DNA of 64,000 nucleotides, taken from the NCBI GenBank assembly GCA_020847175.1, contig JADLCM010000016.1, positions 61,169 to 125,168 on the forward strand. The letters run 5' to 3'. The first letter of the stretch is position 1. Each line of letters opens with the position of its first letter. Of the stretch, positions 1 to 8,298 are shown piece after piece. Both the position numbers and the translations under genes were made by a program. Under the pieces are notes generated by a model, which did not search any database, had not been told where the DNA came from, and saw only the letters and a program-made list of their open reading frames with translations. Source of the stretch: Phycisphaerales bacterium. GTDB taxonomy: Bacteria > Planctomycetota > Phycisphaerae > Phycisphaerales > UBA1924.

Positions 1-478
1 GGCGGCGAGGTGGCGGATGCCTCGGTGTGAGCCGGTCGCGGCAACCCGAGTAACACGTACCCTAGCCAGGCTCTCGACCTCGGGCGCGGCCTTCTTGGTG
101 TGGGCGTTTGGATGCGCGTGACACGCCCGGTGGATCAATCTTCTGGAGATCTGGTTCTCGGGGAGGAGCGACCGGCGCATCAATCGCGATGTCCCCACGG
201 CGGCCGCGACACGTCGAGAGAGATGTGGGCGGGCGCGTCACCGCTGCCGACCAACACGCGGCCCTGTTTGGGTGGAGCAGATCCACGAGAGGGGCTTTCG
301 TCGCCGTCCGGAGCGTTGAGCCCCCTCCTTGGGAGCTTGGTTTCTGGGGCCCTGCATCGCGGGCCTTGCTCGGGGCCGGGGTTTCCAGTACCTTTCGTTC
401 TTGGCGGCGCGTGACCTGGGTTCGTGGGGGTGGCCGGGTCTCCGGGGGAATGGTCGCGCGCCGCGTCGGGAGGGGCTT
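1..478. other. Non-coding stretch before the first gene
   Basis: No convincing gene is seen here on either strand. Open frames cross the stretch in several phases, but they are rich in Arg, Gly and Pro, lack family motifs and have no sensible ribosome-binding site. The stretch probably holds the 5' untranslated region and promoter of the prepilin gene that starts at 479; I could not identify a clear -35/-10 pair in this GC-rich sequence. Confidence 0.5.
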
Positions 479-1333
479 GTGGCACGACGTGGATTCACGT
501 TGATCGAGTTGCTCGTCGTGATCGCGATCATCGCGATCCTGATCAGCATCATCCTCCCCAGCATGCAGTCGGCGCGCGAGTCGGCGCGGGCCACGATCTG
601 CCGCACCAACATGAGGCAGATCGGGCTGGCGATGACGGCCTATGCGCAGGCGAACAACGATCAGATCTGGTCGCACCGAGACTGGGCGCGGAGCGGACCG
701 ATCAACGTGCCCCACGAGAACCGCACGCAACCCGGCGTGATGTTCCAGTTTCTTGAAACCGGGGCCAAGATCACCGAGTGTCCGACCAACCGGCGGCATT
801 CCTCGACCGGCGCGCGGGTGGAGAAGAACTTCTACCGCGAGAATGCGGAGCTGGACTTCGACTACACGATGGCGACGGGCACGAGCGGCGCTCGCCTCGG
901 CACGCAGATCTACATGGCGCACTCGCGCCCGCGCCCCGGCGACCCCAACTTCATCCGCCTTCCGGATGCGATGCTGCCCGAGATGGTCCGGATGCCCGGG
1001 CTCTTCGTGTTTGTCGAGGAGCACAACAAGTACTGGAACGGCGTCGTGACCGACGGGCGCTGGGGCAACTGGGACCAGATCGCCGACCACCACGACCGGG
1101 GCGGGCACCTGCTCTACCTCGACGGCAGCGTCGAGAAGTTCAAGCCGATCATGATCCGCAACACCTGGGATTCGCCGAACCCCACCCCCAGCCCCGGCAA
1201 CCTCGAAGCCAACGACTTCTGGGTCTCAAACCGCTCGTCGCGCGGGTCGTGGTACAGGCTGTATTGGTCGTACGGCAGCGACCAGAACGACGAACGCTAC
1301 CGGCCCTTCGGGTGGATCAACAAAATCAAGTAG
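479..1333 (+). CDS. Prepilin-type N-terminal cleavage/methylation protein with H-X9-DG ending
   Basis: A 284-residue pseudopilin-like protein of the kind abundant in planctomycetes. The N terminus reads [20 protein letters not shown], a textbook prepilin-peptidase site (G before FTLIE, Glu at +5) leading into one hydrophobic helix that serves as membrane anchor and assembly helix. The C-terminal part contains a His, nine residues and Asp-Gly ([12 protein letters not shown]), the H-X9-DG motif of planctomycete prepilins. The GTG start was chosen because GGGAGG lies five bases upstream and the leader is then the usual short basic peptide; a longer frame runs upstream but is not protein-like. 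No pilus or type II secretion machinery is nearby, so its assembly system must be encoded elsewhere. The exact role is unknown. Confidence 0.9.
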   Translation: MARRGFTLIELLVVIAIIAILISIILPSMQSARESARATICRTNMRQIGLAMTAYAQANNDQIWSHRDWARSGPINVPHENRTQPGVMFQFLETGAKITECPTNRRHSSTGARVEKNFYRENAELDFDYTMATGTSGARLGTQIYMAHSRPRPGDPNFIRLPDAMLPEMVRMPGLFVFVEEHNKYWNGVVTDGRWGNWDQIADHHDRGGHLLYLDGSVEKFKPIMIRNTWDSPNPTPSPGNLEANDFWVSNRSSRGSWYRLYWSYGSDQNDERYRPFGWINKIK

Positions 1334-1381
1334 CATTGCCGCCGCGGGGCCGGCGACTCCGCCCGGCGCGGGGGGCACGAA

Positions 1382-1454
1382 AGCCGCCTGTCGGACTTGA
1401 ACCGACGACCTGCGGTTTACAAAACCGCTGCTCTACCAACTGAGCTAAGGCGGC
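1382..1454 (-). tRNA. tRNA-Thr (anticodon TGT)
   Basis: Read on the minus strand, a 7-bp acceptor stem GCCGCCT/AGGCGGC encloses a D arm with TAGCTCAGTTGGTAGAGC, an anticodon stem GCGGT/ACCGC with loop TTTGTAA (anticodon TGT), and a T arm with GGTTCAAGTCC. The length is 73 bases without an encoded CCA. All cloverleaf elements can be paired by eye. Confidence 0.95.
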
Positions 1455-1598
1455 AGACCCGGCATCGTAGCGCCGCACTCCTCATCCCGGCGCGCCCGCA
1501 GCACGCATCGCCTGTCCGCCTTCGCCGTCCCACCGCCCCCTGCGCGCCACGGCCCCCCGTTCGTTCGGCAGCGGGCGGGGCGTTGCCGCCGGATCACG

Positions 1599-3041
1599 TC
1601 ACCGAAGCCACCACGCGAGGAGCCCAGTCAGCGCCGCCAGCGCCACAACGCGCAGCACGCCCCACCCCCCGATAAACATCGCGAGGGCGGCCCCGGAGCA
1701 GATCGCCGCGTCGACGGGGTTGAGCGAGCGCAGGCTGGGCAGGGTCATGGTCGCCCCCAGCCCGCGGACTTCGACGTGCCGGGCCCAGAGCACCTGGACG
1801 GCGAACCACAGCGCGAGATTGAGGATCACGCCCACCACCGCCGCCGAGACCGCGCCCAGCGCCGCGCGAAGCCACCGTGCCTTGGCCGCAGCCTCCATGA
1901 ACGGTGCGAAGAGAAAGATCCACAGGAAGCAGGGCACAAACGTCACCCAGGTCACGAGCACCGAGGCCAGCACGCCGGCGAGCAGCGGCGAGGCCATGCC
2001 GCCCTCGCGCCACGCCGCCAGGAATCCCACGTGCTGCACGACCTGGATCAGCGGCCCCGGGGTTGACTCGGCCATCGCGAGCCCGTCGAGCATCTCCGGC
2101 GCGCTCATCCAGTGCTGGTGCTCCACGGCGTGCTGCGCGATGTACGAGAGCACGGCGTAGGCGCCTCCGAACGTGACCATCGCAGCCTGGCTGAAGAACG
2201 AGGCAAGGTCCTGCCACACCGGCGCGCCCCCGGCCAGCGCGATCACCCCGAACGGGAGGGCCCAGAGCGCCCCCCACAGCACCAGCGCCCGCAGCGCGGA
2301 GCGCGGCGTGGGGCGTGTGTGCGTGAGCGTGCCGCCGTCGATCAGCACATCCACGAGTCCTGACTCCGGGTGCGGGCCCCCGCCCCCGTGCCCGCGCATC
2401 AGCGGGAACCATCCGGGTCGCACTCGGGCGCCGATCACCCCGAGCGTCGCGGCGCCGGCGATGATGATGGGGAAGGGCAGGTGATACGCGAAGATGGCGC
2501 AGAACGCACCCAGCGCGAGCAGCACCGGCCCCGGGCCCTTGAGGGCCCGCCGGGCGATGCGCCAGAGCGCGGCGACCACGATGATGAGAATCGCGGGGCG
2601 GATGCCCCCCAGCGCCGCGCGCACCGGGCCGGTCTCGGTGCTGGTGACGACCAGGATGCTCAAGGTGAGGATGGAGATGAACCCCGGCAGCACGAAGAGG
2701 ACGCCCGCGATCACGCCGCCCCAGGTGCGGCGCATGAGCCAGGAGAGATAGGTGATCAACTGCGTCGCTTCCGGGCCCGGCAGAAACATGCAGAAGTTCA
2801 GCGCGTGCAGGAAGCGCTCCTGGCCGACCCATCCCTTCTCATCCACCAGGATGCGCTGCATCACCGCGATCTGCCCTGCCGGCCCGCCGAAGCTCAAGGC
2901 CGCGACGCGGCACCAGACGCGCAGGCACTCGCCCCACGGTGGCACGCCCGCGCCCTGCGCGCGCCCGGCCGTGTCCCCGCCTCCTTCCGCGGCCGGTTCA
3001 CCTGCGGGCGGGAGGCCTGGAGCCTTGGTTGGTTCCGGCAT
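1599..3041 (-). CDS. chrA: Chromate transporter, CHR family (two-domain ChrA)
   Basis: This 480-residue membrane protein belongs to the CHR family, whose studied members export chromate and give resistance. The N-terminal half has the family signature SFGGPAGQIAVMQ followed by the PGPEATQL motif; the second half repeats the fold (VTFGGAYAVLSYIAQ, then TPGPLIQVVQHVGFLAA). This makes it the long, internally duplicated type rather than a pair of short half-proteins. About ten hydrophobic segments are visible. The first 40 or so residues are Pro/Gly/Ala-rich and probably disordered. It is divergently transcribed from the ureohydrolase gene with 50 bp between the starts. Substrate is assigned by family only; sulfate or another oxyanion is possible. 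Confidence 0.9.
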   Translation of the reverse strand: MPEPTKAPGLPPAGEPAAEGGGDTAGRAQGAGVPPWGECLRVWCRVAALSFGGPAGQIAVMQRILVDEKGWVGQERFLHALNFCMFLPGPEATQLITYLSWLMRRTWGGVIAGVLFVLPGFISILTLSILVVTSTETGPVRAALGGIRPAILIIVVAALWRIARRALKGPGPVLLALGAFCAIFAYHLPFPIIIAGAATLGVIGARVRPGWFPLMRGHGGGGPHPESGLVDVLIDGGTLTHTRPTPRSALRALVLWGALWALPFGVIALAGGAPVWQDLASFFSQAAMVTFGGAYAVLSYIAQHAVEHQHWMSAPEMLDGLAMAESTPGPLIQVVQHVGFLAAWREGGMASPLLAGVLASVLVTWVTFVPCFLWIFLFAPFMEAAAKARWLRAALGAVSAAVVGVILNLALWFAVQVLWARHVEVRGLGATMTLPSLRSLNPVDAAICSGAALAMFIGGWGVLRVVALAALTGLLAWWLR

Positions 3042-3091
3042 GGCCTGAGCGTATGTGCCGAGGGAGGGCGCGGTTTCGGCTACGCTAGGGC

Positions 3092-4069
3092 ATGACTGAC
3101 CGCCGCACCATGCTGCCCGATGCGAGGGTTTCGCCGCGTTTCGCGGGCGTGTGCACGTTCTGCCGCTACCCGAGGCTGGAGGATGTCCGCCCGGAGCACG
3201 CGCCGGTGGACTGGGCGATCTACGGCGTTCCGTTCGATGCGGGCGTGACGTATCGCCCCGGGGCGCGGTTCGGGCCTCGTGCGATCCGGGAGGCTTCGCA
3301 ATACGTCAAGCGCTACCACGTCGAACACGGGTTCGACCTCTGCGCGCGGCAGAGCCTCGCGGATGCGGGCGATGCCCCGGTCCAGCCGTTCTCGTGCGCG
3401 GAGAACGCACGCGTCGTCGCGGAGTTCGCCCGCGGGCTCGGCGACCCCGCGCAGACCCGTCTCTTCGCGGTCGGGGGCGATCATTCCATCGCCCACGCGA
3501 ACATCCGGGCCACGTGGGAGCGGCGCGGCCGCCCCGCCGGGGGCCTGGCCCTGATCCACTTCGACAGTCACCTTGACACCATCGACGCGACGCTCGGGGA
3601 GAAGTGGTCGCACGCCTCACCCTTCCGGCGTGCGATCGAAGACGGGCTCATCGACCCCAAGGCCATGCTCAGCATCGGCATCAAGGGGCCGCTGAACACC
3701 GGAGATGACCTCAACTACGCCCGCGAGCAGGGGGTCGAGGTCGTAACCTACGAGCGGCTGCAACGCGAGGGCACGGCCTCGATCGACCGGTTTGTGCAGC
3801 GCCTCGGGGCGCGCGAGGCGTACATCACTTTCGACATCGACGTGATCGACCCCGCCTTCGCACCCGGCACCGGCACCCCGTGCCCAGGGGGGCTCACCAG
3901 CGCCGAGTCGTTTGCGCTGCTGCGTCGCCTCGCGGGTGTTCGGGTGGCCGGGGGCGATCTCGTCGAGGTGCTCCCCGACCGCGATGTCGCCGGCAACACC
4001 GCCCTGCTCGCCGGGCACGTCCTCTTCGAGATCCTGTGCCTGAGCGCGATCGCGTCGACGGGGAGGTGA
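3092..4069 (+). CDS. Ureohydrolase (agmatinase/arginase family)
   Basis: A 325-residue binuclear-manganese hydrolase of the arginase/agmatinase family, which cleaves a guanidino group from its substrate to give urea and an amine. The metal-binding motifs are in order: GGDHS, then FDSHLD (usually DAHxD; here Ser replaces Ala), then FDIDVIDPAFAPGTGTP. The conserved GVPFDAGVTYRPGARFGPRAIRE motif region near residue 45 is typical of agmatinases. Length fits the family. It may hydrolyse agmatine for putrescine synthesis, but guanidinobutyrate or another guanidino acid cannot be excluded from sequence. A TACGCT box lies 6 bases before the ATG and there is no clear ribosome-binding site, so a leaderless mRNA is possible. 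Confidence 0.88.
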   Translation: MTDRRTMLPDARVSPRFAGVCTFCRYPRLEDVRPEHAPVDWAIYGVPFDAGVTYRPGARFGPRAIREASQYVKRYHVEHGFDLCARQSLADAGDAPVQPFSCAENARVVAEFARGLGDPAQTRLFAVGGDHSIAHANIRATWERRGRPAGGLALIHFDSHLDTIDATLGEKWSHASPFRRAIEDGLIDPKAMLSIGIKGPLNTGDDLNYAREQGVEVVTYERLQREGTASIDRFVQRLGAREAYITFDIDVIDPAFAPGTGTPCPGGLTSAESFALLRRLAGVRVAGGDLVEVLPDRDVAGNTALLAGHVLFEILCLSAIASTGR

Positions 4070-4473
4070 CCTGAACACGCGGCTTGGCCAAGGTGAACAC
4101 CCCCGGCGTCGAACCCCTCCCCCCCGGCGTACAAAGACACTGGCGTTCGGCCATCTCATGCTCTGGTTCCTCCCCACCGCAGACCTTCGCGCGACCGGCT
4201 GGCGTCGTTGGACCGCGAGCAGGGGCTCAGGGAGATCGCGAGCTGCGACGAACTCCTGCCCAAGCACGGCACCATGCACGCTGCGCAGTGCTCGACAACC
4301 GGCACCTGATGACTTCCCATTGCGGACTGCCCGGAGGGGGTTTCGGTACCGAGCCCCGACCCGGCTTGAGTGGTCGTTTCGCGCCGGGGAACAGAATCGC
4401 CCGGGACTGCCGGGCGAAGCCCGCAGCATTGGAGTGCCGATCGCTCCCGAACAATCTGCTATCCTGTGCCTCG
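4070..4473. other. 404-bp intergenic region with a possible decayed frame
   Basis: The ComM frame stays open upstream through this region, but its translation is not protein-like before the ATG at 4474. In another forward frame, about 4125 to 4309, a short stretch reads LASLDREQGLREIASCDELL and then stops. That stretch looks protein-like but has no good start codon or recognised family. It could be a decayed gene fragment. Nothing else is seen. Confidence 0.3.
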
Positions 4474-6006
4474 ATGCTCGCGCGGGTGAAATCTTCGATT
4501 CTTCAGGGGATTGACGCCCTGCCCTGCGAGGTCGAGATCGACCTCGATCCGCGCGGGTTCATCAAGGAGACGATCGTCGGCCTGCCGGATGCCGGGGTGA
4601 AGGAATCGCTGGAGCGCGTCCGGGCCGCCCTCACCAACGCCGGGTACACGTTGCCGGCCGGGCGGCTCTTGGTCAACCTCGCGCCGGCCGATGTGCGCAA
4701 GGAGGGCCCGGTCTACGACCTCCCCATCGCGATCGGGATGCTCGGCGTGCAGGGCGTGATTGCGGATGTTGAGCCCGGGGCTCCCGGCCTCGACCCGCGC
4801 CGGTACCTCTTCGCGGGTGAACTCGCGCTCGATGGGCGTCTGCGCCCGATCAAGGGGGCGATTGCATTGGCGTCGCTGGCGCGCCAGCAGGGAGCGCTGG
4901 GCATCGTCCTTCCCGCCGACAACGCCCTCGAAGCGGCGCTGGTGCCGGGCGTCGAGGTGCACGGGGCCTCGACGATCACCGAAGTGGTGGGCCTCATCAA
5001 GGGAGAGGTGGAGCCCCGCCCCACCCCCACCCCCGACATTGAGAGCCTGCTCCGTGCCACGGCGCCCGCCGTTGACTTTGAGGATGTGCGCGGGCAGGAG
5101 AGCGTCAAGCGCGCCATTGTCGTCGCGGCAGGCGGGGGGCACAACATCCTGATGATCGGCCCCGCCGGCAGCGGCAAGACGATGATGGCCAAGGCGCTGC
5201 CCGGTGTGCTGCCGCCCCTGACGCCCGACGAGGCCATTGAGATCACGCGCATCTACTCCGCGGCGGGGGCGCTCCCCCCGGGCGAAGGGTTGATCCGCTC
5301 GCGCCCCGTGCGCACGCCCCACCACACGGCCTCGGCCGCGGCGATTGTCGGCGGGGGCATCGTGCCTCGCCCCGGGGAGATCTCCCTGGCGCACAAGGGG
5401 GTGCTCTTTCTCGACGAACTCGCCGAGTTTCCGCGATTCGTCCTGGAGACCCTGCGCCAGCCGATGGAAGACCACGTGGTCACCATCTCGCGCGCCAGCG
5501 GCACGCTGCGTTTCCCGGCGAGCTTCATGCTCGTGGCGGCGATGAACCCGACGACGAGGGGTGATGTCCGGCCCGGAGAGTTCGGACAGCGCGAGATGGA
5601 CCGCTACGTGGGGCGGCTCAGCGGACCGCTGCTGGACCGGATCGACATTCACGTGGAGGCCCCCGCCGTTCCCGTCGCCCAGTTGCAGGCCGCCCCGCGC
5701 GGTTCGAGCACGGGCTCGATGCGTGAGCAGGCGGCCCGCGCCCGCGACCGCCAGGTGAAGCGCCAGGGCCCGGGTCTGCCCAACGCGCGCCTGAGCGGAC
5801 GCCAGCTCGACGCGCTGGCTCCCCTCACCGAGGCGGCGCGGACGCTGCTGGCCCAGGCGATGAGCGAACTCGGCCTCTCGGCCCGCGCGTATGACAAGGT
5901 GCGGCGCACGGCCCGCACCATCGCGGACCTCGCCGAGGCCGATGCCCTCGACGCGGGGCACGTCGCGGAAGCCGTGAGTTACCGCCTGCTTGATCGAAGG
6001 CTGTAG
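4474..6006 (+). CDS. comM: YifB/ComM family Mg-chelatase-like AAA ATPase
   Basis: A 510-residue protein of the YifB/ComM family. In naturally transformable bacteria ComM is a hexameric helicase that drives branch migration of incoming DNA during recombination. The order is as expected: an N-terminal Lon-protease-like fold domain (residues about 1-200, starting MLARVKSSILQGI), Walker A GPAGSGKT near residue 229, Walker B FLDELAEF near residue 311, and a C-terminal ChlI-type helical domain with LSGRQLDAL and ARAYDKVRRTARTIADL. The ATG was chosen because upstream codons in the same frame do not resemble the family and family members begin at this point. No other competence genes are adjacent. 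Confidence 0.93.
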   Translation: MLARVKSSILQGIDALPCEVEIDLDPRGFIKETIVGLPDAGVKESLERVRAALTNAGYTLPAGRLLVNLAPADVRKEGPVYDLPIAIGMLGVQGVIADVEPGAPGLDPRRYLFAGELALDGRLRPIKGAIALASLARQQGALGIVLPADNALEAALVPGVEVHGASTITEVVGLIKGEVEPRPTPTPDIESLLRATAPAVDFEDVRGQESVKRAIVVAAGGGHNILMIGPAGSGKTMMAKALPGVLPPLTPDEAIEITRIYSAAGALPPGEGLIRSRPVRTPHHTASAAAIVGGGIVPRPGEISLAHKGVLFLDELAEFPRFVLETLRQPMEDHVVTISRASGTLRFPASFMLVAAMNPTTRGDVRPGEFGQREMDRYVGRLSGPLLDRIDIHVEAPAVPVAQLQAAPRGSSTGSMREQAARARDRQVKRQGPGLPNARLSGRQLDALAPLTEAARTLLAQAMSELGLSARAYDKVRRTARTIADLAEADALDAGHVAEAVSYRLLDRRL

Positions 6007-6027
6007 CGCCGCGCGGATCGCGCGAGG

Positions 6028-7137
6028 CTATCCCACGCACGCGACCGACGCGGCCCGCATGGCCTCGAAGAGCCCCGCGAGTTCGTCATCCGTGTGCGCC
6101 GCGGTGACCGACAGGCGGAAGTACCTGGGCGCCGGCCCGCCCGGATACTCAATCAGCGGCACGAGGTACCCGCGCGCGTACACCTCTGCCGCGGCACGCT
6201 CCATGATCTCTTCGGTGGCGAGCGTAAAGGCGAACACCGGCGAATGCGGGTGATGCCCGGATGTATCAACCCCGACCTCCGCCAGCCCTTCAGTCACGCG
6301 CGCGATGCCCTCGCGCAGGCGGCGGAGGCGCCAGCCCTCGCAGGCGTGGGCATCGAGCGCGGCCCGCGCCGCCACGGCGAGCGCCGGCGGGATCGGCGTC
6401 GTGCAGCGGTATGCGGTGCCCGCACGTCGCGCCTTGGCGATGAATGCCCGGGGCCCGATCACGGCGCCCCCGTATGCCCCGAGCCCCTTGGCGAGGGTCG
6501 TGGTCAGCACGAGGCGCGGGTCGCGGAGCCCGAAGTGTTCCAGCGTGCCCCGCCCGCGCGGGCCCATGACGCAGAAGCCGTGGCAGTCGTCCACGACCAG
6601 CGTTCCGGTCGCGGGCGTCGCCGCGAGGAGTTCAGGGACGGGTGCTACGCCGCCATCGGCCGTGAAGACGCCGTCGGTGAGAATCGCCACCGGGCGGGCC
6701 CCCATGTCGCGGGCGAGCGCGCCGGCATGGTCGGCGTCACGGTGCCGGTAGAAGTGAACTTGCAGGCCCGCCCCCACCGCGGCATCGCGCAGGCTGCGGT
6801 GGGCGCGTTCGTCGATGAGCGCAACGCGGCAATCCTCCGCGAGCGCCTGGCACATCGCCATGTTCGCGAGGTACCCCTCGGGTGTGAGCAGGGCCGCGTC
6901 CATGCCGACGAACTCGCCGAGGCGTTCTTCGAGGCGGTCGTGGGCCGCGGTGTTGCCGGTCGTCTCGCGCGATGCGCCCGCCGAAAGGCCGTAGGTATTG
7001 AGCCCGCGCACCACCGCTTCGAGCACGGGTGCGTGGTGCGCCAGCGCGAGGTAGTCGCACCCTCCAAAGGTGATGATCTCGCGCCCGTCGATCGTGCTGG
7101 TGGTGGCGCTCCGTGCCGTCGCGTTGATCCTGGGCAT
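6028..7137 (-). CDS. Alpha-oxoamine synthase family PLP enzyme (BioF/Kbl-like)
   Basis: A 369-residue pyridoxal-phosphate enzyme of the alpha-oxoamine synthase family, which condenses an amino acid with an acyl-CoA and releases CO2. Visible motifs are GCDYLALAHH near the start, the GASRETTGNTAAHDRLEE segment, DERAHRSLRDA (His that stacks on PLP), DDCHGFCVMG (Asp that contacts the pyridine N), and TLAKGLGAYGG with the Schiff-base Lys. The ATG at 7137 follows GAGGG with five bases between; the frame continues 12 bases further to a TTG. Family members include BioF and 2-amino-3-ketobutyrate ligase, but no biotin genes or threonine dehydrogenase are near. The next gene upstream in the same direction is a DapB-like dehydrogenase, 88 bp away, suggesting a shared pathway. 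Confidence 0.88.
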   Translation of the reverse strand: MPRINATARSATTSTIDGREIITFGGCDYLALAHHAPVLEAVVRGLNTYGLSAGASRETTGNTAAHDRLEERLGEFVGMDAALLTPEGYLANMAMCQALAEDCRVALIDERAHRSLRDAAVGAGLQVHFYRHRDADHAGALARDMGARPVAILTDGVFTADGGVAPVPELLAATPATGTLVVDDCHGFCVMGPRGRGTLEHFGLRDPRLVLTTTLAKGLGAYGGAVIGPRAFIAKARRAGTAYRCTTPIPPALAVAARAALDAHACEGWRLRRLREGIARVTEGLAEVGVDTSGHHPHSPVFAFTLATEEIMERAAAEVYARGYLVPLIEYPGGPAPRYFRLSVTAAHTDDELAGLFEAMRAASVACVG

Positions 7138-7225
7138 GTGAACCCTCAAGTGGCCCCGGGCGTCCTTCCCGGGGTTGTGCGGGCGCGTACAGAACCGGCG
7201 AGCCAGTGTATCGGTCCGCGCCCGG

Positions 7226-8218
7226 TCATTCCTTCCACGAGCGCCAACGCACCGGCGGCACGGTGGCCATCGTGTGCAGCCCCGGCCTCGACGCCCCGAG
7301 CGAGGGCAGCGCGTTGAGCGCTATCGCGATCGTCGCTTCGTCCCCGTGAACGCCGCCGGCGAAGGTCATGTCGAGGTTGGGTTCGCCCTCCACCCGAATC
7401 CGATCGTGCGGGTCGGTCTGACCGATGGTGGCCACGAAGTCGAGCGTGATGAACGCCTCCGCCGCCTCGTTCATGGCAATGGCCTGCTGACGCACCCCCC
7501 GGACATGCCCGGGCCGGATCTCCCCCAGCGCGCAGGTCAGGGATGTCTCGGCGCGCACCGCCTCCAAGGATTCCCGCCACGTCGCGATCCGCAGCCCGAG
7601 TGCGTCGGCGATGAGGTGGAGTGACTCCCCAAGACCCACGTGCCGCAGCGTCCCCCGGCGTACCCGGTCGCTGAAGGCCTCGGGCGAGAGTCCGGCCCCG
7701 ATCTTCTGCTGGAACGGCACACGTCGCGCGGAGGCATCCTGCACCCGGCGCGCGTCGATCCGGTCCACGCGCCGGCAGACGCCCGTCGCAATGATGGGCA
7801 GGGCATCCATCAGAAACCCGGGGTTTACCCCCGTGCCGAGCAACCGCCCCCCGTGCTCCCTCGCCAGCGCGTCCAGCTCCACGGCGAGTTCGTGGTGTTG
7901 CAGCCACGGGTACACCAGTTCTTCACAGGTGCTCACGATGGGCTTGCCCCGTCGCAGGATGGCTCGAAACGTGTCGGCGCACGCCGCGACGCTTGAGGAC
8001 GTGGTCACCACCGCCGCGTCGATGTCCTCCCACCCGGTCACGGAATCGAGCGAAGCCAGCACGACGCCCTCGCCGGCGCCGATCACCTCGCGCAACGGCC
8101 GCCCCGCGATGCCGGGGTTCACGTCAACCGCCTGCACCACCTGGCCGATGCCGCGATCGAAGACATCCCGTGCGATCCGTGCGCCCAGGGGGCCCAGCCC
8201 GACGTGCAGAATGTGCAT
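7226..8218 (-). CDS. DapB-like / 2,4-diaminopentanoate dehydrogenase-like NAD(P) oxidoreductase
   Basis: A 330-residue protein with an N-terminal Rossmann motif (VGLGPLGARIARDV, GxGxxG) and the DapB-type layout: NAD(P)-binding domain to about residue 130, then GTGVNPGFLMDALP, and a C-terminal catalytic domain. The GTGVNPGF segment and overall length match the DapB-related proteins that include 2,4-diaminopentanoate dehydrogenase of ornithine fermentation, rather than true 4-hydroxy-tetrahydrodipicolinate reductase (about 270 residues). It precedes the PLP enzyme on the same strand. The two could act in sequence on an amino-keto acid, but this is inference. It is transcribed away from the esterase gene starting at 8299. 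Confidence 0.75.
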   Translation of the reverse strand: MHILHVGLGPLGARIARDVFDRGIGQVVQAVDVNPGIAGRPLREVIGAGEGVVLASLDSVTGWEDIDAAVVTTSSSVAACADTFRAILRRGKPIVSTCEELVYPWLQHHELAVELDALAREHGGRLLGTGVNPGFLMDALPIIATGVCRRVDRIDARRVQDASARRVPFQQKIGAGLSPEAFSDRVRRGTLRHVGLGESLHLIADALGLRIATWRESLEAVRAETSLTCALGEIRPGHVRGVRQQAIAMNEAAEAFITLDFVATIGQTDPHDRIRVEGEPNLDMTFAGGVHGDEATIAIALNALPSLGASRPGLHTMATVPPVRWRSWKE

Positions 8219-8298
8219 GTGCCGCTCCCAGTCCCTGCGCGGGATCCGAGCATAGCGATGCGGCGAATCTCCGGTCCGCGGGTGCCCAACAATCGGGG

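Noticed and set aside
62..1108. Minus-strand frame opposite the first prepilin
   Set aside because: Arg/Pro/His-rich and antisense to a clear prepilin gene.
1382..1454. Integration site at the tRNA-Thr gene
   Set aside because: No integrase gene and no repeat of the tRNA 3' end within the window.
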